Positions 29,401 to 42,600 of a stretch of DNA of 64,000 nt are shown here, piece after piece (position 1 is the stretch's first letter; every line of letters starts with the position of its first letter). The stretch spans positions 6,987,501 through 7,051,500 of the forward strand of contig CM061096.1 of assembly GCA_030770545.1 (NCBI GenBank), in the 5' to 3' direction. The notes under the pieces were generated by a model. That model ran no database searches, was not told the origin of the DNA, and worked only from the letters and a program-made list of their open reading frames with translations. Position numbers and translations under genes: made by a program. Source of the stretch: Macropodus opercularis. Lineage: Eukaryota; Chordata; Actinopteri; Anabantiformes; Osphronemidae.

Positions 29401-32400
29401 AACAAGGAGGCACTCTTTCTGCGGGCTTCGTGAAATCGCTCCCGGTCTCTCCGAGCTGCACCAACAATAGCAGCCCCAAACTGGCTGGTAAAGTCCAGGT
29501 TATCCTGGGCTCGCATAGAAGGCAAGGATGGAGGAGGTGGCGCTGGGATGGAAGGTGGGGCAGGAGGCTGTGGGGCAGGAGTGGAGGGAGGAGGACCGTG
29601 GGGTGTTTTGGCATCGTCTGTCTCACCTGGTCCAGGCACGTCAGCCTCCACGCTGCTGCCCTGGCTGCTGCGACCACTGCTGCTGGTTGAAGGGGCCTTG
29701 ACGATTATTGTGGGGATGGGGATAGAGCTTTTCTCCATGGAGCCTTTTCCCCCCAGTGTACCTTGGCCCATGCGCAGATCCTCTACCTTGGACTGCTTCA
29801 CCAGGGGGCCCTTAACGCGCCGGGCACCTCCTTTTGGACCCCCCGCTGCAGCCCCTGCTGCACTGCGGTCTGCCCGCTGGGGTTGACTCTGGGTAGTCTG
29901 TTGCTGCTGGGGCATTACAGTAGCAATACTAGATGGGGGGACGGCGGTGCTGTAGCCTCTCCTAAGACCTGCTGCCTTCGCCCCTCCACCAACCCCTATG
30001 CCAGCTCCAACAGGCTCCCCAGTATAGGCAACCTTCCGCGAAGCAGTCCTGCTTTGAGCAGTATGGGCAGTTGCGTGTGCGTACGTCATTGTGTGGTCCA
30101 CTGCCGTGCCACCAGGGGCAGTGCTGGGAACACCTGCCCTGTCTCTGGCCCCATGGGTGAAATGCACTGCCTGGGAGTAGGGCTGGTAGTGGGCAGACGT
30201 TGATGTGGACTGGGACACGGAGACAGAGGGCTGTTGAGATGATTTAGTTCTCCACCCTAGTGGCGGAGCAGAGGAGAACGGAGGGTCTGGTGGAGCGGTG
30301 GTGGGAGGAGGGGGGATGTCGTCTGGGCCAGGCACCGACAGACTTCGGGCAAACTTCACTGCTGGAGGATGCAGAAACTGCTTCTCCTCTTCAGGCACCC
30401 CTGCAGGACAGTGTTGACAAATAGAGAAAAGAAATACTGGGATGAAATGAAGATTAAGCAGAACGAGAGAAAAGAGGCTGAAGAGCAAGGAAAGAAGGAC
30501 TGTGGGGAGGAATTGGAGCAAGAATGAGAAAGAGCTGAAGGTTTGAGAGCGTCCGTCTAAATCTGCCTGCCCATCTACCCGACAGTCAGTCTGTCCTCAA
30601 TTCCTGCATCTGTTAGGTTGTAAGTGAATTTGTACTATATATACCACACACGAAGCAACAGCAACAATGGTTTATTGGTTTCCAGAGAGCACATAACTGT
30701 TATGGGAAGCATTGGCAAAGCCTTAGTAAGCAGCATACGAGAAAATATAACTGTATCAGTGGCACTAGTGTATAAACATAGTAGTAAGGTTAGTTAGCGT
30801 TCTTATAATACAGAGGTAATACAAGTAGGTATACATTACAGAGTGGGCCCACTTTGGCAACAGACAAGACATAGTTTGGTACAGACAAACGCGTCAGCAC
30901 GGTACGGACCTCCCCCGGGCGAGAGGACAGACAAACAGGCAGACGGACGGGCAGACAGAAAAAACAGACAGCCTCACCGATAGACTTCTGCCGCAGCATA
31001 CCGTGCTGTGGGGCGTGGCCTGAGCTGTACTGTCCACGGTCGTAGCCGAGGCCTGACGACATCCCCCCGGACTGATCCCCGAAGCTGGGCTGTAATGGTA
31101 ACACCACGCGAAACAGAGTAAAAACCACACAATGTGGCATGAACTGCGCTGATTTAAATGATACCTGCCATAGGCTTTGTCAAAGAATGCAAATCAGGGA
31201 TCAGGAATCTCTAGCTCTCAAACCTTTTGATAACCCTTAAATACAAATGCTGTTGATTCTGCTTTATTCTCACTCCGATGACGCAGTATAAATAGGAACA
31301 CACAGGTTTCAGGACACGAGTAAGTGGACTGCAGGTCTCACATCACACACCTCATTGCCATAGAAACTTCTTCCCCTTTCCCTCTTTGGCCCTTGTCCCC
31401 GTGTCCCCGGCACCTCATTGGTGCTGATGGTCTGCTGAGCTGCTGCAAGAATTTCATCTAGTTTATCTGAGAGCAAAAAAAAAAAAGGGATAGAAAGAGA
31501 CAAGAGAGAGAGAGAGAGAAGGGGGACATACAGCAATGAAACAGAAAAATGGACAGCAACAAAACGAGGGAAACAATGTGTGGAAAGGGACACACTTGAT
31601 GAAGGCAGGTGAGAAAGAGAGGAAGACATTCAGCAAACATCCACTCACAAACATGAGCTCTCTTACTCAAAGCCATCTGATAGACTGTCCTCTTCTTCTC
31701 TGTAGCTTGTGAGGATTCGAATTCTAAAGCACAAACAGGCTTAATAAGTGGCTGAGCAGTGAGGGCCAAGTCATTTTGGACAGACATAAATACGGGTACT
31801 GGACCATACAGTACCTGATTTTTTTTTCCAAGGGGTAGCAGCTGGAAGAAGGACAAAAGGAGACTTAAGTTTTGGCTGGAGTGAAAGTGCAGTAGTGTTG
31901 TTACAGTGAATACTAATCATACTCTCCTGGAGCCTGGCAAACTGAGTCACCTCTTCAATCATCCTCAATGTAAAACTGTGTACATCACACACATGCTTTA
32001 AAACCGTGTGTACACACAGCAGATATGCAGCACACACACATAAATATGGAATCAGTCGACCCCCACCTCTCTCCACTGTTAAATGTTTCAGATCCCGTTA
32101 GCAGTGAAGTGAGAAGAACAAAGGAGACAAGAAGGAGAGAGAGTTAGTGCTTAAAGCCAGTGAACCGTAAAGCCACAGGTGAGTAAAGAGGAAGAACAAA
32201 CGGCGACCCTTTAGTGTTCGCATCCACCGGTTTAAGAAAACGTTAGCGTGTGCGAAATTTCTATTCAAGTCATGATGATGAAAGGTTTTGTTAAGCTTGA
32301 CTGAACATATTCATGTAAAGGTTTTTAAATTCTTACCTTACACATTCGTTCAAAAATAAGCTGTAACATATTTAAGTAACACTTAGTCAAATCGGTGCTG

Positions 32401-35400
32401 TGGAAAACATTGTGTGTGTGACGTTAAGTGCACTGCAGGAACAATTCAGTGTGATGTCCTTGTTGTCTTGCTGCATGACTTGTAGGTGAACTGGGACACT
32501 GCACCAATCACAGAGGGGAGAGAGTTTAGTTGGCGTCACAGCTAAATGATTTTGAATCCATTTGAACGAGCATATGGCAGCAGCTGACCTGACTTCATCA
32601 CACACTGCGCTCATCATTTGAGCGAAAAGGAGCTACAAGCAATGAGGATCTAGGTTTTTAAAACGCCTAAAAATTATGTAACCAAATCTCAGAGAAGTCA
32701 GGATACGTACAGACAAATGCTCTTCCCACTGAGACAGATACTTAGATTACAATGTTACCAGTTTCCAGCAGTTAGCCTATAATGATGCATCACTGTTTAG
32801 CTCGTGTACGATGCTCAAATTAACGAGCACTGGAGTGTGTGTGTCAGTGACGGGTGGTGTGTTCAGGGATCTGGAACCTGCGTTTCAGATTGGGTGCTCA
32901 TGCTTTGTGCTGGTCAGGTGAGGTCACACCACAAAGAGACGGCAGTTGGGGGGGAGGAGATGGGGGAGGGATGAAGCAAAAAGGCTGCTTTCTCTGCTCG
33001 GACTAAGCTTTCGTCAGATCCCAATTTACAGGACGATGGATGAATCGTTAAAGGCGACGCTGTCCGGCAGCTCGGGCAAGTGACTGTCAAGTGTTTGTAA
33101 GAGAAAAGTACTCGAACTAGAAATGAGAGCATGTGATTCCACGTCATCTTTTATCCATCGTCAGCGGCTCACTGAGCATGTTCAGAGCCGGACCGCAGTG
33201 ACAGAGACAGCAAACGTCATGGATGTTGAACAAGACACAATCCAATCACCAATAAAATGCTGAGCAGCGTTCTGATGTGCAGATGGGGGCGTTGACCCTC
33301 ACCATGTGCTCTCCTCCCACTAATTGGCCTCAAATAGATATGGCATAAGCATAGCCACACATAATGCTGTTACCATAGTAACTGAGCTGGAATAAAGTTG
33401 TCTTTTTTTTTCTCAAACATTACTCATCTCAATAATTTTATCCTGGGTGTGATTTTTTTTCCTCTTCCCTAAATGAATCAACCACCTTTTCAACAAAAGA
33501 TATTACTTAGGAATTCTGCAACTTGCTCACTGGTACCTAAAGATCAAACACCCTGCGATGATGTTCGCGGCACCCGGAAACTCTTCTCAGTTGACACCCA
33601 TTTCCCTGCAGTGTTACCTTGGAAACAACTACTTGCTGAGTGTCAGCATGCGTGTGTGTTGAGCAGAGGGGGCTGGCAGACTGCTCTGTGGGAGCCAGGG
33701 TTAAAGCGGTGGACGGGCCAGGGAGCGGTGGAAGGTGCCGCTGGGTAAGAGGTAAGAGAGAGGCGGGCAGTGACAGAGGGATCACAGGGTGAATGGGGAC
33801 ACTTTTCTGGGTGGGGTTACCTGTAGTGGGGGTGCTGGAAGTGACAGTGTGGAACCTCTGAAAGAACAGTGAAACGCATTGAGACTGTCATCCACGACGG
33901 TAGCCAATCTCCTTTCTTTTGCTTCTGCTGCTGTGCAAGTACACATGTCCCTCTATACTTTCTTGCTGTCTAAATTTAGCCCTAGCTCAACTCCCCTTCA
34001 CAGCATCAGCATCTTTAACAATCCCAACACGCTGGTTTCACACTGTTTCTATCATTCTTTATTACCTCAGTCCACGTTTACCCACTAACCTTTTTCTTTT
34101 CTTCGTCAGATTTAAAACCCTTTTTTGCTCCCGCATCCCCCTTCGCGGTTTAATTTGTCTGTCTTTTGCTTACAAAAGTAAATCAGCGTAAACCAAAGTC
34201 TTACCCATCTCCTCCAACTCTGAAGTCATGGATTTGGATCGTAGGGCAATAGCTGGAGTGCTCAGCCTCTTGCTCTGCTGGGGGACTGGAGGGAACAGAA
34301 GCAGCCAGCAGCAATCAGTCAAGCAGTTCAAGGCCACGGTTCAGTTATCCCCAGCAATCACCAACAGCACCTCCTTGCGATAGACTCTTACTTTTCTTTC
34401 TTGAACCCTCCTCCATGTCTGGGTTGCGTGTTACCATGACAACCTTCACCATAAGGCTGTTTCCTCCTTGACGGATCATATTAACGACCTGCCTGTGACC
34501 GACCTTCACCACATTCTGACCGTTGACCTGATACAGAAACACAGAGTGACTGAGAACGCAGAAGGGAAAAAAGCAAGAAAGTAACAGACTGACCAAAAGC
34601 AAATGTTTATTTGACATTTAGGTTTTCTAATATGAGCAACAAATTATAACATTATATAATCAGTCCTAAAGCAGCTTTTAAAGGCTGATTTAAAAGACTG
34701 CTGCTGCTCATTTCCATGTCCCCGTTTTGCAGAGGAGTATCCTGCCAGTACCTCTATCAGGAAATCCCCCATCCTGAGACCAGCTCTCCAGGCCACGCCT
34801 CCCTCGTCCACAGACTCCAGGTACTGCAGAGCAGGAAAGGCCGGGGTGGGAGTGAACTCCTCAATGGGAGTCTGGGCTGAAAACACCATGAAAACATGGA
34901 CAAAGAAGCAGCGTTAGCATTTCACATGACGCAGTATGTCATGCATGACAAAAACGATCATGCTTACATAAACACAAATGCGAATAACTGTAGACGGCAG
35001 CATGCCTGTGTTTATTTGTGCATGTCCTCACCTTTGGCCCCTCTTAACACAAAACCGAAGCCCTCGCTGTCTTTTTTCTGCAGAAGCACAGTCTTCTCCT
35101 TGATTATGTAGTCACTAGCAGAGAAGACACACGAGACAAACACATACAGAGTTAAAAAATGTGACAGAAATGAAGAGCATGTGCTGCATTCAAACGCTGT
35201 TGTCATCGGTGGAGACTTTGAGTCTAGAACGTTTTAAATGCATAAATCACAATCACCTTAGTGTTTGTCTCCCTTGTCTTACTCTTCCATCACGCACAAC
35301 AATTACTTTAGAGAAAGACGAATGTAGAACTGAATATTTATTTAAAATCTAGGCCTAGGAGAATCTAGGACGGTGCTGCTTGTTGCCTCAGCAACAGATA

Positions 35401-38400
35401 GAGCTGGACACAAGTAAACTCAGGTAGGCCCACACCAGAGCCGAGCCATGTAATGGCACGCTATTAGTCACTGACAGCAAAGAACGGGCACCACATGCTC
35501 ATAGGTGCAGCCCATAGAGTAGTATACGTTCTGCTCTGTCTCGTGGCTCTAACAGATGGGACGTGTGCAAAGCGTAGTAGTGGGCAACAAAGAACATTTA
35601 CTCAAATGCTACAGCTACTTCTAATCAGCTACATTTTAGATACAGTTTACTTTTCAGATCCCTCCCACACTGTAAACACATGCAGTCAGGTTCACTGGAG
35701 ACTCAAAACTGCCTGTAAGTGTGAGCGTGAGTCTGTCTGTATATGTGGCTCACCTCCCACCCAAATAGCAGCTGGGATATCCTCCAGCATTCCCACAACC
35801 CTTTTGAGGATTAGTAAGTCAGCAAGTGTCACAAATGGTTTTTGTTAAAACATTTGTTTAAGGCCCAAAGAGGTAGGTTTATTTTTGATACTTACTGTAC
35901 ATTTTACTATTTCTATATATACAATAGAGATCTGTGTGGTGAACCCTTAACCCCATGAGGCCCCAAGATCCTCAGTAGTCCTGTTGAGTAATCCAGTACA
36001 TCCCTCGTCCTAGCAGAGTCACTCATGTAATCCTCCGACCTCAAAGATGTTAGAGACTCTTATGAATGAAGAAGCCATCCAGACAGTCAGTCAGTCATTC
36101 AGTGAGTCACAGAATCACATAAACTGTGTCAGCTGTAACATACTGTAACTGCATGCTGACAATCCCATCGTGCACCAAAATATTCCCAACCCACTCCATC
36201 TGTTCATCCCTCTCTCTCTCTTCAGAGGTTTTCTTCTTTTCACATTTCTCCATCCTCGTGGCCGTTTCTACTCCAAGCTTCTGTCTGTACCGGCTCCCTC
36301 TACTGTTCTCCAAACCTCTAATCATGGCTAATTTTTTTCTAATCACATTTCCCCCTCGTGATCTTTTTCATTCAGTCTACTGAGTGCCTCCCTCCACCGG
36401 CTGTGTGAGAGCCTCTCGGTCTCTGCCAAGGGTCTGTCTCTTCGTTATTCTTGTCCTCTTCTGTCCACTTCTGCTGCCCTAGATCTCAAACAGTTCGAAG
36501 GACTGAGTTAGTTAGATAGTGAATTTATATATGCTTATTGTAAACAAGACACATCTAGGTCTAGTTCTAACAATAGTTCTTCACACTGAAAATAAAATTG
36601 CTAATTAACGGGAAATGTTCTAGTCCACTACTGAATTTTCACACGATTCATTAATATTGATGGTGAAACATTGGGAATCATTTAAATGGAATGATGCAGA
36701 ATTCTATGATTGCCAGAGTAATATTCAGTTTCACAAAGTCTTGCTACATAAACAAACAAGCAAACAGGGAACATGAAAAACTGAAAGAGGTTCTCTGGAA
36801 GGTGAGTCATCGTAATGAAGCAGGTTCGTATCCTGGTCACATGCTTGGTGGACTAAACTGGAGTAACGCGTACAACCTGTAGACTATTCTTGTTATTTCA
36901 GCTTCTCAAAATGCAGCGGAGAAGAAATGCAGGCTACTTTTGGCCATTACCACACGGATCCTTAGACGTCTCCTCTGGCCTCCTGCCTTCTTTTACCACT
37001 AGGGCACGTACACGACTTCAGAAAGACCGCATTACTAGCAACAGGCACACGCCATTAGTTTTGGTGTATGTCATTTAGATCGGGTCAAACTTTGTGGACT
37101 GCATCCTTCAGGGGAACCTGCCACTGAACTGAGACACAGTGATAATGTCGATCCCTGTTGCTTTCTCAGTATTAGTGGCCCGGTGCTGTCATCAGCGTCG
37201 TAGCTGTGAGCAACTAAGCTGGACAATCTAGCTCAAGGTACAGTGTGTCCCATAGTGCATAGGTAAGTAGCCAAGGCATTAATAAGGTCTGGCCAAGCAG
37301 GCTTCCATAGAGGTGTCAGAAAGAAGCTGAAACTTGTCATGCATGCTGCATCGTTAAAACTACCTCCTCCTCTCTCTCTTTCTCATTCTCTCTTTCTCTG
37401 CCTCTTCTCTCTCACTCACACACACACACACACACAGACGCACAGGTAAACATACTGAAACACACCACATCAACACACAGGACACAAGCACGTATGTAAT
37501 CAACAGAGGAAGACTCTCACACATTTGTGTTTGGACCGACCACATACACACAGCACAGCCACAAACCCAGCTATGCATGCGCACGTACAAAACGCACTAT
37601 CAACGTGCACATCGGCAAAGGGCGAAAGGCATCATTTCCACTGGTGCAACATTGCTGGAGAGCGATCGGGAGCAGAGAGAAAGAATTCGCCACTCACACA
37701 TGTTCACACAGCGCCACACAGAACGGCTGCGCTGCTCATACGCCGGGCTGTGCAGCAGCAGCAGCAGCGCTTTTCTCGTCCATCTTCACACACACACACA
37801 CACACACATCATACGCACTCACTCACATCTAGACACAGCGAAATCAACACATCCTCGTGCAAGCACGCGCTGCAACATCTGTCAATCTATCTAATCGATC
37901 CTGCCCTGCCATCCATGATGCCCACATGCATGCATCCTTCCCTCCACCTCCCCTAGTTTCCCCGCAGCAATTGGAGGGAGAGAGTGAGAGAGAGGGAGGG
38001 GAGGGTAGAGGGGTATAAAAAGCCATGGCAGGTACCTGTAAATGAACCAGACGCTCCTATTCACAGGGCCGAGCGATGGCCAGGAAGAAGAGAGGGAGAG
38101 GGAGAGGGAGAGATCCTCCTCGCTGCATGCCCCCATCGCCATTTCCTCCCCTCCCTCTCCTCCTCCTCCTTCTCCTGCTCCTTCTCCTTCTCGGCTTTCA
38201 GCAAGACAGCAGTGAGCGCGAGTCGCGAGAGAGGAGGAGGAGAGGAAGAAGAGGAGGAGAGAGAAATGGCAGAAGGGAAAGGGAGAGGGCCGAGCTCTCC
38301 CAGCCCCTTCATACTTAAGACAGAGAGAGGAGGAACGGGAGAGCGAGAGAGAGAAAAAGAGAGAGAGAGAGAGATGGAGATGGTTCGCTGTGACTGCGAC

Positions 38401-39642
38401 ACTGAGAGAGAGGGAAAGGGGGGGGGATAGCAAGAGGAGAGGGAGGGGGGTAAAGGTGGCTTAAGAAAAAGGAAAGAGAAAATTAGATCATTTAGAGATG
38501 AAGAGTGAGTGAGAGGTGATTGGGTTTGTTGACACATAAACAAACACACAAACATGCAGCACACAACCTCACACTCTTTCCTTTTTCTTTCTCCATCCTC
38601 TACGTCCCCTTCGCCCATTTCTCACTACTCCTTCACTTCCTATAGTGTGAACGTATAGTATGCCCCGTGCCTATCTATCACTGTCACGATACTCATTCAT
38701 AAAAATGGAGGAAGACCTTACTATGTAGCACCATCCTATCAGGGAGAATTCATTCAGCAGGAATAATTGGAGGCTCATGAAACTGAATGACAACAAGGCT
38801 TGACTGTTGTCATCATCACCACCACCGTCATCATCTCCGGTGTATGACATAATGATGAAAGACAAGTACAATATTCTTATATAACATTACGTAAAAAGCT
38901 TCCAAAAGCTGATTCACTGGTCTTCAGTTGTTATTGACCTGACATACCTTCAAAGTACACTTAACTAACCTCACCTACCCTCCCCCTTTTGTATTCTTCT
39001 CTCTACAGTCGCAAAGATGCACATAACACACACACACACACTAATTTCTTCCTCACACTAGCTGTAAACAAAGAATGAATGAGAGGGTACAGCAAAGGAG
39101 GGAGGGGAGGTGGGGGAGGAGACGCATCGACGCAGTCAGGAAGAGGAGATAGGACACAGAAACAGCTGGTGGATGAGCGGAAGGAGGAAGAAGAGGAAGA
39201 AGAGGAAGAGAGGTAGAGAGAAAGAGAGAGAGAGAGGGGGAAACGATTCTCACAATGGCCACTCACATCATCTCTCAGCCAGAGCCTCCTTCCATGAATG
39301 TCGAAGCTATCCCTCCGTCGACTTGCCCTCCCTCCCTCCTTCCTTCCCCATCTATGTCTCTCTCTCGCCCTCTTGTCTTCCTCTCGCATTTGAGGGCGAT
39401 CACAGCTCTCGTCCCCTCTCTCACATCTCTGCCGTTTTGTCTCGCTCCCTGCATGTCAGGCTATACCGCTGTGATTCCGCGTATACAGTATGTGTGGTTG
39501 TGTTTGTGTGTGCACGTGCGACACAGAGAGCGGGAGAGGAAAAAAAAAAAAACAAGGTGGGGAGGGAGCAGCAGAGCATACAGGCAGAATGTCCACATGA
39601 TGGTGTGTGTGTTTGTGCACCGCATCAGTGCTCAGTGTGCCC

Positions 39643-39675
<33 letters not shown>

Positions 39676-42600
39676 CATACCACAACAACACTCTTACGTG
39701 CTGTTTTCTGGGTCTCTTGTTAGAGGCTTCAGCGAAAATCTCTAGTAAGACGTACAAGTTTGTCAGCCAGCTGCTACTATGTCTTACAAATGCTCAAGCA
39801 AGACTCAACACATATTCTTTCAACAGACCAGCTTAGCAGTGGTGAGCAGGGTGCTCTGCCTCTCACACTAGACGCTTGCTCGTTTGACACACCGTTGGTC
39901 CAAAAATGGTCTCATGTGGGATGGAAAGACATCTGCGGTGGAGGGACATGTCCATAGAGAAACTCCTTTTGGGCCCAGTTGTTTATGGTTTGTCACCCAT
40001 GGTCTTGATTCAGAGGTTCTTGTGGGTGTAGATACGTTACCATAATAATGTGTTGCTTTCTGTTGTAGCGCCTAGAAAACAGATCTAGTTGTTGTTGATA
40101 GCGACTCTAAATCTGTCCAGTTGTCTGGACTGATAAAATAATACAAAACTAAGTAAATACTGAGCTAATGTACATTCACACACTGTAACGTACAAAAAAT
40201 GCAACAAAACTTCTATTTCTACTGCCTCAACTAAGTGAAGTAGAAAAACATTTAGTCTCTTACAAAAAATGGAATATACAGTATGAACATTTATTTCTGG
40301 TCACAATCTTGTTAAATGATTTTATTTTCCCTCATACAGTATACAGTCACCCCTTCTTCCCAGCTTTTCTGGAAGAAAGAATTCATTACGGCCATTTTCA
40401 ACCTTTTTGCAAAGTCTACTGCCATCTGTCTTCTGTGTTCCTGTCCTGAAGACCAAACCTGCCCATCACAGTCTCACTATCACTATCACCTCTGTTCCCT
40501 TCACCAACATGTCCATTCAAAATCTGCACCAATCTGCAGTCTCTCACGTCTGGGGATGCTCTGCATCACATCATCTAACTCATTCCAGAATTTCTCTTTT
40601 TCTTCTAGCTCACATCCTACCTGTGTGGCATAACCACTGACAAATCATCAAACATCACACCTTCAATTTCCAACTTCAGAGCTATCACCCTGTCATTCCA
40701 GACTATCTCCTCTTTCAGAATCACTCCTATCCCGTTTCTCTTCCCGTCCACACCATGGTAAAACAACTTAAACCCTGCTCCCAAGCTTCTAGCCTCGCTA
40801 CCTTTCCACCTGGTCTCCTGGACACAGTATGTCCAGCTTCCTTCTCTGCATCATGTCACCAACTCTCTACTCTTCCCTGTCATAGTCCCAATATTCAAAG
40901 TCCCTACAATCAGACCTACACTGTTGCCTTTTCTCTGCTCTCTCTGCCTGCAAACGTGCCTTCCTCCTCTCCTCCTTCGACCAACAGTTCCCAGTTTCCA
41001 TCAGTTTCTACCCTTGGTTTGGCAAATGTTTTACGTTGGATGCCCTTTCTGACACAGGCACGAGATGACACTGGGTTGTGCCCCCTGGTGGTTGCATTCA
41101 GTGGATTCCACAAATGCAGGACAAAAAAATTCAACGTGATGCATTTGTCCTAATTTATTTAAACCTAAATAAAATGATTTTTGTGATTCTTGAATCTTTT
41201 GGCCACTGTGGTGAAGATAAAAGGGGAACTGATGCTGATTGTATTTAGGAATGAACAGAGATACTGTATATGTTTTTTGACCTGATGAGGATGATAGTTT
41301 TATAGAATTCATAACCAGGGAAAGCACATTTCACCTAGATGCACAAAATTTAGTATGTTTTATATAATACAGCAAGGACCAAATGGTGGATCAAGCAAAA
41401 GCCTGTCAATGTCATTACTTACAGTTAAGCTGCTAATGTCAACAATGCGAGTGTCTTTTTTCACCGACTTGCAATGATGATGTCTTTCTTCTTTTACTCA
41501 AGCTTTTCATCCCTCGCTCCAAACCACCTTTCCCTTTAGACTGCCCTTCACTGGCTAACCTCCAGATGGAGTCACCACAGGGGAGGAAGGGTGATAGAAG
41601 GAAAATTAAAAAGTACAAGGGGGGTTAGCTACGCCGTGATGAATAGAAAGCGAGTGAGGGATGCAGGACGTGCCAAATGTACAGGGATAAAAGTAGGGAC
41701 AGGTGAGATATCACATACTGTATGTTGATAAAGGCAGTGAACGTGTGCCCACATGAGGGTGGTTCTGAGTCAGCTCTCAGAATGGCTGGGCCAAATGAAC
41801 AGAGCTTTGCTGCAGTACACATAGCTTAAATGATCACCGATGCTTTTTGTGCGCATCCAAACACGTGTATGATTTAGCTTCACGAACAGAACGTCACGTC
41901 TTTACTGAAAGCATGTAAATAATACATGCTTTGTGTGCCACGTGGGAGAGAGAAGCACAATTAGAGAGAGAGGGGGAAACAGGAAAACGTGACGACAATG
42001 CACTGAGAGAGGAAGTTCAAACACCTGAAAATGAAAGCCTCTATGTGAATAATACATGTGACTGATAATGGCTTTATTTCCGTGTAAACAATTCTGTCTT
42101 TGCTCTGTCCAAATCCTGGACACTGTAATGAATTTGCCTCTAAGCGTGATGCGGATACAAGGCGTTGGACTGAATGACATTATATTAGGCTGTGTTAATG
42201 AGGAGCAGTCACACAACAAGTCAATGCAGTCGAGTTCTTCCTCAAACAAATCACCCCCAGAAAAAAAAGCCAACAAAGTTTGTTTCCTGTCCTAAGTTCA
42301 AATAGCTAAATATGAACATTTTCTGTGTTGCGTAAGTCTGCATGCTGATTAAGTTACAGTAGGAGGATGAATATCTGTATTAATATAAAAACCATAATGA
42401 CCTCCTAAAAAGTCACAGCTGCTGTTCTGAGATTACTTGGCTCTATTCCCATGACATGCTAATACACATTCATCAGTTCAGACAGCTTGGTCATCAAGGG
42501 CAGTGGTGATTTCACTGCTCAACAAAAGAAAAGTGTGGACTTAGTCATCAGAGTGGTCTGAAATCACCTTCACCCCCACGGACAAATCCAGCCCACCCAA

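Noticed and set aside
27582..29886. Plus-strand ORFs of about 100-146 codons opposite the large shank1 exon
   Set aside because: Antisense shadows of the GC-rich proline codons of exon 22.
33827..33863. Possible extra shank1 exon with TTTCAG acceptor and GTAACC donor
   Set aside because: Its length (37 nt, or 35 with the alternative acceptor) would break the frame between exons 18 and 19, and it encodes nothing SHANK-like.
36818..36835. GGTTCGTATCC resembling a tRNA B box
   Set aside because: No A box, cloverleaf or terminator at the right distance.
37891..38618. Several overlapping 100-185 codon ORFs on both strands
   Set aside because: Produced by GA/CT low-complexity DNA; serine/leucine or arginine/glutamate strings only. 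Only the short 38036-38142 segment is kept, as a low-confidence alternative exon.
39240..39340. Minus-strand segment reading DSFDIHGRRLWLRDD with a GTGAGT donor, resembling YDSFD of exon 14
   Set aside because: It ends in phase 0 while the PDZ exon needs phase 2, and the similarity is only four residues.
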